Origin: an uncultured Blautia sp.
GTDB lineage: Bacteria; Bacillota; Clostridia; Lachnospirales; Lachnospiraceae
NCBI RefSeq assembly: GCF_934372025.1
Contig: NZ_CAKROJ010000053.1
Span: forward strand, 1-14,456
DNA length: 14,456 nt
Direction of reading: 5' to 3'
In this document: positions 1 to 8,749 of the stretch, one piece after another
How the letters are laid out: every line of letters starts with the position of its first letter
Position numbering within the stretch: the stretch's first letter is position 1
The notes under the pieces: model-generated
The model's input: the letters and a program-made list of their open reading frames with translations, nothing else
Databases searched by the model: none
Told to the model about the DNA's origin: nothing
Program-made: the position numbers and the translations under genes

Positions 1-764
1 ACCTTGATGTCTCTCGGATTGGAAGCTCCACATGCCAGGATCACACGGTCATGCTTTTTCAGAAGTTCTTCTGCTGTAATATCTTTTCCGACATTCGTAT
101 TCAGAACAAATTTCACACCTTCTTCTTCCATCAGATGGATTCTTCTGTCTACGACTGATTTTTCAAGCTTCATATTCGGGATACCATAGCGGAGAAGTCC
201 GCCCGGTCTGTCGCTTCTTTCATATACGGTCACGCTGTGACCTCTTCGGTTCAGCTGCTGTGCGGCTGCCAGACCGGACGGTCCGCTTCCGACTACTGCA
301 ATAGTCTTTCCTGTACGCACATGTGGAATCTGCGGTTTTACCCAGCCTTCCTGCCATGCAGTCTCAATGATGGCTCTTTCATTTTCCTTCGTTGCCACCG
401 GTTCGCTGTCCAGATTACAGGTACAGGCAGCTTCACACAATGCCGGACACACTCTGGAGGTAAACTCCGGAAAACTGTGTGTCTTTGAGAGTCTTAAATA
501 TGCCTGTTTCCAGTTTCCTGTATAAACCAGATCATTTGTCTCAGGTACCAGGTTATGCAGCGGACAGCCGGAAGCCATCCCATTGAGCATCATACCTGAC
601 TGGCAGAAAGGTACGCCGCAGGCCATGCAGCGTGCCCCCTGTGTTTTCTGTTTTTCCTTGCTGAGAGGAGTCCGGAACTCATTGAAGTTGGCAATCCGGA
701 CCTTTGGCGGCAGCACTCTGGCTGTCTCTCTTTTATACTCTAAAAATCCTGTTGGCTTTCCCAT
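1..764 (-). CDS. gltD: Glutamate synthase (NADPH) small subunit, N-terminal 254 residues, cut by the window edge
   Basis: Small, electron-delivering subunit of glutamate synthase: it oxidises NAD(P)H through FAD and passes electrons via iron-sulfur clusters to GltB. The translation shows the family's cysteine-rich N-terminus (Cys46, 49, 54, 67, then Cys106, 110, 114, 116), which in GltD-type proteins binds two 4Fe-4S clusters. A Rossmann FAD motif follows, GSGPSGLAAA at about residues 159-168, with the downstream RPGGLLRYGIP segment at about 186-196. The start at 764 is chosen because an AGGAGG ribosome binding site lies just upstream and the protein opens with a typical GltD sequence (MGKPTGFLEY). 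Only 15 bases separate it from the gltB stop codon, and the binding site fills that gap, so the two subunits are almost certainly co-transcribed and translationally coupled. The C-terminal NADPH-binding half lies outside the window. Family assignment is very secure. Confidence 0.96.
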   Translation of the reverse strand, partial: MGKPTGFLEYKRETARVLPPKVRIANFNEFRTPLSKEKQKTQGARCMACGVPFCQSGMMLNGMASGCPLHNLVPETNDLVYTGNWKQAYLRLSKTHSFPEFTSRVCPALCEAACTCNLDSEPVATKENERAIIETAWQEGWVKPQIPHVRTGKTIAVVGSGPSGLAAAQQLNRRGHSVTVYERSDRPGGLLRYGIPNMKLEKSVVDRRIHLMEEEGVKFVLNTNVGKDITAEELLKKHDRVILACGASNPRDIK

Positions 765-779
765 GTTTCCTCATCCTCC

Positions 780-3700
780 TTAATGCTTTGCTCCAATGCT
801 TTCGTAAAATGCTTCCATCTGCGCCTGCTCACTTGTCAGTCCTTTTTCTTCCAGTTTGGCGCTGAGTGTGATCATCTTCTTATATTCATTTGGAATCAGT
901 TTCTTAAAGTGCGGCAGATAATAGTCAAAGTCATCAAGTACTTTTCTTCCCAGACTGGAACCTGTAGCCGCAACATGGGCTTCGATCAGATCACGAAGTT
1001 CTTTTTTATCATATTTATTCTCTACTTTTTCAATAGAGATCATTGCTTTGTTGATATTTTTGTACAGCTTGTTATCCACATCCAGTACATATGCGATACC
1101 GCCGCTCATACCGGCTGCAAAGTTCTTTCCTGTCCGTCCGAGGACTACAACGCGGCCACCTGTCATATATTCACAGCCATGCTCGCCGACACCTTCGACA
1201 ACTGCATAGGCTCCGGAGTTACGAACTGCAAAACGTTCTCCTGCAACACCGTTGATAAAGGCATAACCGCTGGTAGCACCGTACAGAGCAACGTTTCCGA
1301 TGATGATATTTTCTTCCGGTTTATAAGCTGCTTTTTCAGGAACTTTTACGATCAGTTTACCACCTGACAGACCCTTACCAAAGTAGTCATTACTGTCACC
1401 GGTAAGATTCAGGGTGAGTCCCTTCGGAATAAATGCACCAAAGCTCTGTCCGCCGGCACCGTGACAGTTGATCACAATCGTATCATCCGGAAGTCCGGTT
1501 CCTGTCTGTCTGGTGATCTCGGCACCGAGGATTGTACCAAAGGTACGGTCTGTATTTGTCACATCCACATCCAGTTCGACGTGTTCTGCTTTTGAGATAG
1601 CTCTTGCACATTTTTTAAGAAGGACTTTTTCATCCAGAGTTTTTTCAAGTTCAAAATTATAAACAGCCTTTGGATCAAAGGTAACCTTCTGTCCGTTTCC
1701 TGCATACGGATTATTGAGGATCGCACTGAGATCCAGTTTGCCTTTGTGCGGTTCTGCTGCAACTGCCTCAGCAGACTGTCTGAGAAGTTCTGTATGTCCG
1801 ACCATTTCATCCACAGTATGAACACCAAGACGTGCCATGTATTCTCTCATTTCCTGTGCGATGAATCTCATAAAGTTTTCTACATATTCCGGTTTGCCGC
1901 GGAATCTCTTACGAAGCTCCGGATTCTGTGTTGCAACACCTACCGGACAGGTATCCAGATTACATACTCTCATCATGACGCATCCCATTGTTACAAGAGG
2001 AGCTGTTGCGAAACCAAATTCCTCTGCTCCGAGAAGTGCTGCGATCACAACATCACGTCCGCTCATCAGCTTTCCATCTGTCTCGATACGTACCCGGTTA
2101 CGCAGACCATTCATAAGAAGTGTCTGATGTGTTTCTGCAAGTCCAAGCTCCCATGGAAGTCCTGCATTGTGGATCGAGCTTCTTGGAGCTGCTCCTGTTC
2201 CTCCGTCATAACCGGAGATCAGAACGGTCTGTGCACCGGCTTTTGCAACACCGGCTGCAACAGTACCGACACCAGCCTCTGAAACAAGCTTCACGGAAAT
2301 ATCCGCATATACGTTAGAGTTTTTCAGGTCATAGATCAGCTGTGCCAGATCCTCGATGGAATAAATATCATGGTGCGGCGGCGGGGAGATCAGAGACACA
2401 CCAGGAGTTGAATGACGGGTCTTTGCTATCCACGGATATACTTTTTTAGCCGGAAGATGTCCACCTTCACCAGGTTTTGCACCCTGAGCCATTTTGATCT
2501 GGATTTCTCTTGCAGATACCAGATAACGGCTTGTAACACCGAATCGTCCGCTGGCTACCTGTTTGATTGCAGAACAACGGTCGTCTTTACTTCCTGCAGA
2601 TGCAATACGCTCAGCACTTTCTCCACCTTCACCTGTATTGGATTTTCCATGCAGATGGTTCATTGCAATTGCAAGTGTCTCATGTGCTTCCTGAGAAATT
2701 GATCCGTAAGACATCGCACCTGTCTTGAATCTCTTAACGATCTCATCGACACTTTCAACTTCTTCGATCGGGATTGCTTTTTCCGGATAATTGAATTCCA
2801 GAAGACCACGAAGTGCTCCATGGCTTTCTTTGTCTACCAGTGCAGTATACTGTTTGAACAGATCATAACTGCCTGTCCAGGTAGATTCCTGAAGCAGATG
2901 AATTGTCTGCGGATTGTATTTATGCTCTTCTCCCTGGCTTCTCATCTTGTGTGCACCCACACTGTCCAGAGTAAGATCGGTGTCAAGGCCGAGCGGATCA
3001 AAAGCTTCTGAATGCAGTTTTTCTACATTATCTTCAATATCTTCCAGAGTGATTCCACCAACACGGCTTACAGTTCCTGTAAAGTATTTATCAATCACAT
3101 CCTGAGAAACACCGATAGCCTCAAAGATCTGTGATCCCTGATAAGACTGGATCGTTGAAATACCCATCTTGGAAGCAATTTTTACAATACCACTTAAGAC
3201 TGCATGATTATAATCTTCGACTGCTGCATAATAATCTTTGTCAAGCATACGATTATCGATCAGTTCACGGATTGTCTCAAGTGCAAGATAAGGGTTGATC
3301 GCACTTGCACCATAACCAAGAAGTGTTGCAAAATGATGTACCTCTCTTGGTTCGCCGGATTCCAGAATGATTGCCAGTGATGTACTCTTTTTCGTTTTTA
3401 CAAGGTGCTGATGTACAGCAGAAACAGCCAATAATGACGGGATCGGCATATGATTCTCATCAACTCCACGGTCTGAAAGTACCAGGATGTTTGCGCCATC
3501 ACGATATGCCTTGTCGACTTCTACAAAAAGGCGGTCGATTGCTCTTTCCAGCTTTGTACTCTTATAATACAGAGTAGAAACTACTGCAACCTTAAATCCC
3601 TCATGATTCATGTTTTTGATCTTAAGCATATCCGTATTGGTAAGGATCGGATGTACAATTTTCAGGACATGACAGTTTTCAGGCTGCTGTACAAGTAAGT

Positions 3701-5333
3701 TTCCGTCTTTTCCGACATATACGCTGGTTGAGGTAACAATTTCCTCACGGATCGCATCGATCGGCGGATTTGTAACCTGTGCAAAAAGCTGTTTGAAGTA
3801 ATCAAATAACGGTCTGTGCTGATCGGAAAGTACTGCCAGTGGAGTATCAACGCCCATCGCACCAATGCTTTCCGCACCGTTGAGTGCCATATTTCTGATA
3901 GAAGTACGATACTGCTCATAAGTATATCCAAATGCTTTCTGAAGGCGTGCACGCTGCTCCGGTGTGTATTCTTCCATACGTACATTCGGAATTTTGATAT
4001 CTTTCAGTTTAACAAGATTGCTGTTCAGCCATTCTCCATACGGCTGCATGGCTGCATATTTTTCTTTCAGCTCATCATCATCCACAACCTTGCCTGCAAC
4101 GGTATCTACCAGAAGCATTTTTCCAGGATGAAGTCTTTCTTTCAGAACGATCTTCTCTTCCGGAATCGGCATAACACCAACTTCTGAAGACAGGATCATG
4201 TATCCGTCGGAGGTAATATAATATCTGGACGGACGCAGACCATTTCGGTCAAGAACAGCTCCCATCACATCACCATCTGAGAAAAGAATTGATGCCGGGC
4301 CGTCCCATGGCTCCATCATAGTTGCATAGTACTGATAAAAATCTCTCTTATCCTGAGAAATTGTATCATTGTTTGCCCATGGTTCCGGAATGGTGATCAT
4401 TACTGCAAGCGGAAGTTCCATTCCACTCATTACAAGGAATTCCAGAGTATTGTCAAGCATTGCTGAGTCAGAGCCTTTGCGGTCAATGACCGGAAGAACC
4501 TTATGAAGCTGTCCCTTCAGATACGGGGATTCCATGTTTTCTTCTCTTGCAAGCATCTTATCTGCGTTTCCACGGATTGTATTGATTTCACCATTGTGTA
4601 CCATAAAGCGGTTCGGATGTGCTCTCTCCCAGCTTGGATTTGTATTCGTACTGAATCTGGAATGAACCATTGCAATGGCAGACTCATAATCCGGATTCTG
4701 AAGATCTGCAAAAAATGTTCTCAGCTGACCTACCAGGAACATACCTTTATATACGATCGTACGGCTGCTCATAGATACGACATACGTATTGTCATTGCTC
4801 TGTTCAAATTCACGACGGGCAATATAGAGCATACGGTCAAACGGAAGTCCTTTCTCTACTTCATCTGGTTTTTTGATAAATGCCTGCATGATATAAGGCA
4901 TGCATTCTCTTGCTTTATGTCCGAGCACCTCAGGAATTACCGGAACTGTTCTCCATCCAAGAAGTTCCAGGCCTTCTTTTTCTACAATGATCTCGAACAT
5001 TTTTTTTGCCTGCGCGCGTTTGATCTCATGCTGTGGGAAAAAGAACTGTGCAATACCATATTCTCTCTCATCGCCGATATCAAAGCCTTCCTTCTTACAG
5101 GCTTTTTTGAAAAATTTGTGTGAAATCTGCAGGAGGATACCTACACCATCTCCGGTTTTTCCTTCTGCATCCTTGCCGGCACGATGTTCCAGATGCTCTA
5201 CGATTCTGAGTGCATTTGCAACTGTATCATGAGTCTTTTTACCTTTTATATTTACAACCGCACCGATACCACAGTTATCATGCTCGAATTCTTGTCGGTA
5301 CAGTCCCTGATCTTCTCTCATTACTTCCTGCAT
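780..5333 (-). CDS. gltB: Glutamate synthase (NADPH) large subunit
   Basis: Catalyses reductive transfer of the glutamine amide to 2-oxoglutarate, giving two glutamates; with GltD it is the GOGAT half of ammonium assimilation. At 1517 residues it has the normal full bacterial GltB length. Visible order: class II glutamine amidotransferase domain with nucleophile Cys21 in DNCGIG (the first 20 residues should be a cleaved propeptide) and the HNGEINT signature near 246; a central domain; the FMN/2-oxoglutarate domain with GEGGES and KPGEGGHLP motifs around 900-960; the 3Fe-4S cysteines Cys1118, Cys1124 and Cys1129 (CVMMRVCNLDTC); and a glycine-rich C-terminal helix domain from about 1270. The first ATG is preferred because AAAGGAA lies about 8 bases upstream; Met5 is an alternative with a tighter AGGAAG. 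It sits 41 bases after pyrG with no promoter in between, so it is probably transcribed with pyrG and gltD. Confidence 0.98.
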   Translation of the reverse strand: MQEVMREDQGLYRQEFEHDNCGIGAVVNIKGKKTHDTVANALRIVEHLEHRAGKDAEGKTGDGVGILLQISHKFFKKACKKEGFDIGDEREYGIAQFFFPQHEIKRAQAKKMFEIIVEKEGLELLGWRTVPVIPEVLGHKARECMPYIMQAFIKKPDEVEKGLPFDRMLYIARREFEQSNDNTYVVSMSSRTIVYKGMFLVGQLRTFFADLQNPDYESAIAMVHSRFSTNTNPSWERAHPNRFMVHNGEINTIRGNADKMLAREENMESPYLKGQLHKVLPVIDRKGSDSAMLDNTLEFLVMSGMELPLAVMITIPEPWANNDTISQDKRDFYQYYATMMEPWDGPASILFSDGDVMGAVLDRNGLRPSRYYITSDGYMILSSEVGVMPIPEEKIVLKERLHPGKMLLVDTVAGKVVDDDELKEKYAAMQPYGEWLNSNLVKLKDIKIPNVRMEEYTPEQRARLQKAFGYTYEQYRTSIRNMALNGAESIGAMGVDTPLAVLSDQHRPLFDYFKQLFAQVTNPPIDAIREEIVTSTSVYVGKDGNLLVQQPENCHVLKIVHPILTNTDMLKIKNMNHEGFKVAVVSTLYYKSTKLERAIDRLFVEVDKAYRDGANILVLSDRGVDENHMPIPSLLAVSAVHQHLVKTKKSTSLAIILESGEPREVHHFATLLGYGASAINPYLALETIRELIDNRMLDKDYYAAVEDYNHAVLSGIVKIASKMGISTIQSYQGSQIFEAIGVSQDVIDKYFTGTVSRVGGITLEDIEDNVEKLHSEAFDPLGLDTDLTLDSVGAHKMRSQGEEHKYNPQTIHLLQESTWTGSYDLFKQYTALVDKESHGALRGLLEFNYPEKAIPIEEVESVDEIVKRFKTGAMSYGSISQEAHETLAIAMNHLHGKSNTGEGGESAERIASAGSKDDRCSAIKQVASGRFGVTSRYLVSAREIQIKMAQGAKPGEGGHLPAKKVYPWIAKTRHSTPGVSLISPPPHHDIYSIEDLAQLIYDLKNSNVYADISVKLVSEAGVGTVAAGVAKAGAQTVLISGYDGGTGAAPRSSIHNAGLPWELGLAETHQTLLMNGLRNRVRIETDGKLMSGRDVVIAALLGAEEFGFATAPLVTMGCVMMRVCNLDTCPVGVATQNPELRKRFRGKPEYVENFMRFIAQEMREYMARLGVHTVDEMVGHTELLRQSAEAVAAEPHKGKLDLSAILNNPYAGNGQKVTFDPKAVYNFELEKTLDEKVLLKKCARAISKAEHVELDVDVTNTDRTFGTILGAEITRQTGTGLPDDTIVINCHGAGGQSFGAFIPKGLTLNLTGDSNDYFGKGLSGGKLIVKVPEKAAYKPEENIIIGNVALYGATSGYAFINGVAGERFAVRNSGAYAVVEGVGEHGCEYMTGGRVVVLGRTGKNFAAGMSGGIAYVLDVDNKLYKNINKAMISIEKVENKYDKKELRDLIEAHVAATGSSLGRKVLDDFDYYLPHFKKLIPNEYKKMITLSAKLEEKGLTSEQAQMEAFYESIGAKH

Positions 5334-5341
5334 ATTGATTG

Positions 5342-5369
5342 TTCCTTTCTATCTTTAAATTAAAAGGAA
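5342..5369 (-). promoter_or_regulatory. Possible hairpin hiding the gltB ribosome binding site
   Basis: In the 41-base pyrG-gltB spacer a perfect 7-base inverted repeat is present: TTCCTTT (5369 to 5363 on the minus strand) pairs with AAAGGAA (5348 to 5342), which is the presumed gltB ribosome binding site, with a 14-base A/T-rich loop. In mRNA this could lower gltB initiation unless ribosomes finishing pyrG melt it, a usual form of translational coupling. The stem is A/U-rich and weak, so this is only a possibility. Confidence 0.35.
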
Positions 5370-5374
5370 TAGAA

Positions 5375-7012
5375 TCATTCCTCATTCGTTTCTTTTCTGC
5401 TTTGTTTCAGTTCTGCATAATCCTCTGCTGCTTTGACAAATCCACGGAACAGCGGATGTGCATGGTTCGGTCTGGATTTGAATTCCGGATGTCCCTGTGT
5501 TCCTTCATAAAACGGATGATCTTTGATCTCGATCATTTCTACAATATGTCCATCCGGAGAAGTTCCTGCGATCGTCATTCCTTTTGCTGAAAGTTCCTCT
5601 CGGAATGCATTGTTGACCTCATAACGATGTCTGTGACGTTCCTGAATTTCTTTCTTTCCAAACAGTTCCAGTGCCTTTGAATTGTCTGCCAGCAGACATG
5701 GATAGCTTCCCAGTCTCAGTGTTCCACCAAGATCTTCCACACTTTCCTGATCCGGCATCAGTGCGATCACCGGATGTTTGGTAGACGGATCCAGCTCAAT
5801 GCTGTTTGCATCTTCATATCCCAGAACGTGGCGGGCAAACTCTACGATTGCCATCTGCATACCAAGGCAGATTCCAAGAAACGGGATCTTATGAACACGT
5901 GCATACTGTGCTGCAAGGATCATTCCTTCGGTTCCTCTGTTTCCAAAACCACCCGGTACAAGAATTCCATCTGCTTTATACAGTAACTGATCCAGATTTT
6001 TTTCATTCAGTTCTTCTGAATCAATCCAGGTGATCTCAACTTTTGCTCTGCAGGAAATTCCTCCATGCTTCAGTGCCTCTACTACACTTAAGTAGGCATC
6101 ATGAAGCTGTGTATATTTTCCTACCATTGCAATATTTACGACACTTTCCGGATTTCTCAGATCATTGACCATCTGTTTCCATTCCTCAAGATCCGGCTTA
6201 CGGTTTTCAAGTCTCAGTGATTCCAGTACGACATCTGCCAGCTTCTCACGTTCCATTGCCAGAGGTGCCTCATACAGATATTCCACATCCAGGTTCTGTA
6301 ATACATGACTGACCGGAACATTACAGAACAGTGCAATTTTTCCTTTGATCTCCTCAGTCAGCGGATGTTCACTTCTGCACACCAGTACGTCCGGCTGAAT
6401 TCCCATTCCCTGAAGTTCCTTTACACTTGCCTGTGTCGGTTTTGTCTTCATTTCTTCTGAAGCTTTCAGATACGGGATCAGTGTTACATGGATCAGAATC
6501 GCATTGTCATGTCCTACGTCATGCTGAAACTGTCGAATGGATTCGAGGAACGGCTGACTTTCAATATCTCCGACAGTTCCACCGACTTCAATGATTGCAA
6601 TTTTTTCTTCGTCCTGTGATTTTGCACGATAAAAACGACTCTTGATTTCATTTGTAATATGTGGAATAACCTGTACCGTACCTCCACCAAAATCTCCATG
6701 ACGTTCTTTCTGCAATACAGACCAGTATACCTTTCCGGTCGTTACATTTGAGTTCTTATCAAGACTCTCATCAATAAATCTCTCATAGTGTCCCAGATCC
6801 AGGTCTGTCTCTGTTCCATCATCTGTAACAAAAACTTCTCCGTGCTGAATCGGATTCATCGTACCCGGATCAATATTAATATAGGGATCAAACTTCTGCA
6901 TCGTCACCTGATATCCACGTGCTTTCAGTAATCTTCCAAGGGAAGCTGCTGTAATTCCCTTACCAAGACCAGATACCACGCCACCTGTAACAAAAACATA
7001 TTTTACTGCCAT
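5375..7012 (-). CDS. pyrG: CTP synthase
   Basis: Makes CTP from UTP, ATP and glutamine, the last step of de novo pyrimidine nucleotide synthesis. The 545 residues match the usual PyrG length. The N-terminal synthase domain starts with the diagnostic GGVVSGLGKGI P-loop-like motif (about 10-20) and the FDPYINIDPGTMNP segment; the C-terminal class I amidotransferase domain has the nucleophile Cys382 in GICLGMQ and the catalytic His508/Glu510 in HPE. The ATG at 7012 has a strong GGAGGAGG about 9 bases upstream. It has its own promoter and a long terminator-like leader (7047-7167), so it is expressed separately from upstream purF and appears to head a pyrG-gltB-gltD operon. Pairing CTP synthase with GOGAT under one leader is less usual than its frequent neighbour rpoE and suggests control by nitrogen or glutamine status. 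Confidence 0.98.
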   Translation of the reverse strand: MAVKYVFVTGGVVSGLGKGITAASLGRLLKARGYQVTMQKFDPYINIDPGTMNPIQHGEVFVTDDGTETDLDLGHYERFIDESLDKNSNVTTGKVYWSVLQKERHGDFGGGTVQVIPHITNEIKSRFYRAKSQDEEKIAIIEVGGTVGDIESQPFLESIRQFQHDVGHDNAILIHVTLIPYLKASEEMKTKPTQASVKELQGMGIQPDVLVCRSEHPLTEEIKGKIALFCNVPVSHVLQNLDVEYLYEAPLAMEREKLADVVLESLRLENRKPDLEEWKQMVNDLRNPESVVNIAMVGKYTQLHDAYLSVVEALKHGGISCRAKVEITWIDSEELNEKNLDQLLYKADGILVPGGFGNRGTEGMILAAQYARVHKIPFLGICLGMQMAIVEFARHVLGYEDANSIELDPSTKHPVIALMPDQESVEDLGGTLRLGSYPCLLADNSKALELFGKKEIQERHRHRYEVNNAFREELSAKGMTIAGTSPDGHIVEMIEIKDHPFYEGTQGHPEFKSRPNHAHPLFRGFVKAAEDYAELKQSRKETNEE

Positions 7013-7046
7013 TACCGATTTCCTCCTCCATTATATGTCTGCTTTC

Positions 7047-7109
7047 TAAAACAAAAAGGCGCCAGAAGCCGACAGAGGGACTGACCCTTCTATCGCTTCT
7101 GACGCCTTT
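7047..7109 (-). terminator. Intrinsic terminator inside the pyrG leader (putative attenuator)
   Basis: On the minus strand a 15-base-pair stem, AAAGGCGTCAGAAGC (7109-7095) with GCTTCTGGCGCCTTT (7069-7055), has one G-U pair and no mismatch. The inner part continues pairing as GATAGA-AGGG with CCCTCTGTC around a bulged A. The 3' arm runs into TTTTTGTTTT. The plus strand lacks a comparable T run, so it works in the pyrG direction. It lies downstream of the pyrG promoter and upstream of the pyrG ribosome binding site, so it should stop pyrG-gltBD transcription unless prevented; it would also end purF read-through. Confidence 0.85.
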
Positions 7110-7115
7110 GTCAGA
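7098..7115 (-). promoter_or_regulatory. Competing hairpin with AAAGGC hexaloop in the pyrG leader (ANTAR-target-like)
   Basis: TCTGAC and GTCAGA form a perfect 6-base-pair stem around the hexaloop AAAGGC. Loop and 3' arm are the first 12 bases of the terminator's 5' arm, so this hairpin and the terminator cannot form together. A hexaloop with A at position 1 and G at position 4 overlapping a terminator is the layout of the second hairpin of known ANTAR antiterminator targets. The usual first hairpin was not found between the promoter and this site, so the ANTAR assignment is a hypothesis; the exclusive pairing itself is directly visible. Confidence 0.5.
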
Positions 7116-7138
7116 TACAGATTTCAAATATGGAAACT

Positions 7139-7167
7139 ACTATACCTTATTTTTTTTCGTTTGTAAA
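7139..7167 (-). promoter_or_regulatory. pyrG promoter (sigma-A type)
   Basis: On the minus strand TTTACA (7167-7162) and TATAGT (7144-7139) are separated by exactly 17 bases containing a run of eight A. Transcription would start near 7132, about 20 bases after the purF stop, giving a leader of about 120 bases that contains the attenuator. The initial transcript does not begin with the GGG run used in the Bacillus subtilis pyrG reiterative-transcription mechanism, so that control is unlikely here. Confidence 0.75.
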
Positions 7168-7186
7168 TATCTATTTTTTATAAATT

Positions 7187-8596
7187 TCAACATCCACAGT
7201 CAATTTTTTTATTCAGTTCTGCCTCGACATCCATCGGGTAGTTGCCATCAAAGCAGGCTTTGCATAATGGAAGGTTTCCTGCCATTCCCTCAAGATACTC
7301 ACTCTGCATATAACCCAGAGAATCTGCCCCGATCATCTCGCGGATCTCCTCCACGCTGTGATTGCTTGCGATCAGCTGATCATTGGACGGCACATCGGTT
7401 CCAAAATAACATGGATGTAAAAATGCCGGTGAACAGATACGTACATGCACTTCCAGGGCACCTGCTTTCTTAAGCATGCGGATCAGGTTTGCAATCGTCG
7501 TTCCTCGTACAATTGAATCATCTACCAGGACAATTCTCTTACCTTTGACAGCTGACTCCAGAACACTGAGTTTCAGATGAACACTGGATTCTCTTTCTTT
7601 CTGGGTCGGTTTGATAAAGGTTCTGCCAATATAGCTGTTCTTATAGAAAGCAAATCCAAACGGAATTCCGGATTCTTCTGAATATCCTTTGGCTGCCGGA
7701 ATACCGGATTCCGGAACACCGGTAACAAGATCTGCCTCGACCGGATAAGATTTTGCAAGAGATTTGCCGCCACGAATACGTGCATCATAAACTTTGACAC
7801 CATCTATCGTACTATCCAGTCTTGCAAAATAAATATATTCAAATACACAATGGGCATGTTTTTCTGTACTCAGTTCTTTGTTGGACTCAATACCGTTTTT
7901 GGAGATCGTAACCATCTCTCCCGGTTCAATGTCTCTGATAAATTCTGCTCCAACAGAAGTAAGTGCACAGCTTTCTGATGCGAGTACATATGCATTATCA
8001 CGTTTACCAAGACACAATGGCTTTAATCCAAGCGGATCACGTACGCCGATGAGTTTTCTCGGACTCATGACTACAAGTGCATAAGCACCTTTTAATTTAC
8101 GGGCAGTTTTGAGGACAGCCTCCTGTACTGTTTTGGAATGTACTCTTTCTCTTGCCACATGGAATGCAATAACCTCTGAATCTGTAGTTGTATGGAAAAT
8201 CGCCCCGTTCTGGATCAGCTCCCATTTTAACTCAGGTGTATTGATCAGATTACCATTATGCGCAAGTGCAAGTCTTCCCTTAATATAGGACAATACCAGC
8301 GGCTGTGCATTCTCCGCAACATTTGCACCTGTCGTCGAATAGCGTACATGTCCGATTCCAAGATCTCCGCTCATATTTCGTATGGTATCTTCCCGTAAAA
8401 CTTCACTTACCAGTCCCAGATCTTTATGAAACTGAACATTGCCGCGCTCTCCATCTGTTTTGGAAACTGCAAGTCCGCAAGACTCCTGTCCACGATGCTG
8501 AAGTGATGTAAGGCCGTAATAAATAGATGGAACAACGTTTCCACCATCCAGATCATAAATACCAAATACACCACAGGCTTCCTTAATTTCTGCCAT
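7187..8596 (-). CDS. purF: Amidophosphoribosyltransferase
   Basis: First committed enzyme of purine synthesis: glutamine amide plus PRPP gives phosphoribosylamine. The 469 residues match the Bacillus-type family. Cys8 in ACGVFGIYD is the amidotransferase nucleophile after removal of a 7-residue propeptide; QHRGQES (33-39), HNGN (113-116) and the PRPP loop VLVDDSIVRGTT (356-367) are intact. Four cysteines at positions expected for the oxygen-sensitive 4Fe-4S cluster are present (Cys250, Cys396, Cys445, Cys448), which fits an anaerobe. The ATG at 8596 has GGGAGG 8-9 bases upstream. It has a perfect-consensus promoter of its own and is divergent from glnN; other pur genes are not adjacent on either side. 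Confidence 0.98.
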   Translation of the reverse strand: MAEIKEACGVFGIYDLDGGNVVPSIYYGLTSLQHRGQESCGLAVSKTDGERGNVQFHKDLGLVSEVLREDTIRNMSGDLGIGHVRYSTTGANVAENAQPLVLSYIKGRLALAHNGNLINTPELKWELIQNGAIFHTTTDSEVIAFHVARERVHSKTVQEAVLKTARKLKGAYALVVMSPRKLIGVRDPLGLKPLCLGKRDNAYVLASESCALTSVGAEFIRDIEPGEMVTISKNGIESNKELSTEKHAHCVFEYIYFARLDSTIDGVKVYDARIRGGKSLAKSYPVEADLVTGVPESGIPAAKGYSEESGIPFGFAFYKNSYIGRTFIKPTQKERESSVHLKLSVLESAVKGKRIVLVDDSIVRGTTIANLIRMLKKAGALEVHVRICSPAFLHPCYFGTDVPSNDQLIASNHSVEEIREMIGADSLGYMQSEYLEGMAGNLPLCKACFDGNYPMDVEAELNKKIDCGC

Positions 8597-8643
8597 CAGA
8601 CTTTCCTCCCATCATCTGTGATCATCTGTAAATCTACAACGAA

Positions 8644-8671
8644 ATTATAATGGAAGATTGACTTTTGTCAA
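8644..8671 (-). promoter_or_regulatory. purF promoter with an overlapping inverted repeat
   Basis: On the minus strand TTGACA (8671-8666) and TATAAT (8649-8644) are both perfect consensus hexamers, 16 bases apart, about 50 bases before the purF ATG. The -35 box is part of a perfect inverted repeat TTGAC-N4-GTCAA (8658-8671), which could be an operator. It does not resemble the GAAC-containing PurBox of Bacillus PurR that I know. The untranslated leader would be about 40 bases with no terminator, so any purF control is likely at initiation. Confidence 0.8.
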
Positions 8672-8711
8672 GTCTTGTCTCTGTGAAAACACATACAAAT
8701 TAATTCATCCG

Positions 8712-8739
8712 TCCAAACAAAAAGTTTGGAATTTTTTTT
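8712..8739 (+). terminator. Perfect hairpin followed by eight T, upstream of the glnN promoter
   Basis: TCCAAAC (8712-8718) and GTTTGGA (8724-8730) form a perfect 7-base-pair stem with an AAAAA loop, followed by A and eight T. It has the form of a plus-strand intrinsic terminator, yet there is no plus-strand gene upstream: purF points away. It may end a short antisense or divergent transcript, insulate glnN, or be an operator-like DNA palindrome. In the minus direction it lacks a T run after the stem. Confidence 0.6.
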
Positions 8740-8749
8740 CAAAAAATCA

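Noticed and set aside
4503..5123. 206-residue plus-strand open frame inside gltB
   Set aside because: Antisense shadow of the conserved amidotransferase domain of GltB.
7013..7138. Bacillus-type pyrG control by repeated G addition at the transcript start
   Set aside because: The predicted start region reads about CCATATTTG, without the initial GGG, and the terminator 5' arm is not pyrimidine-rich.
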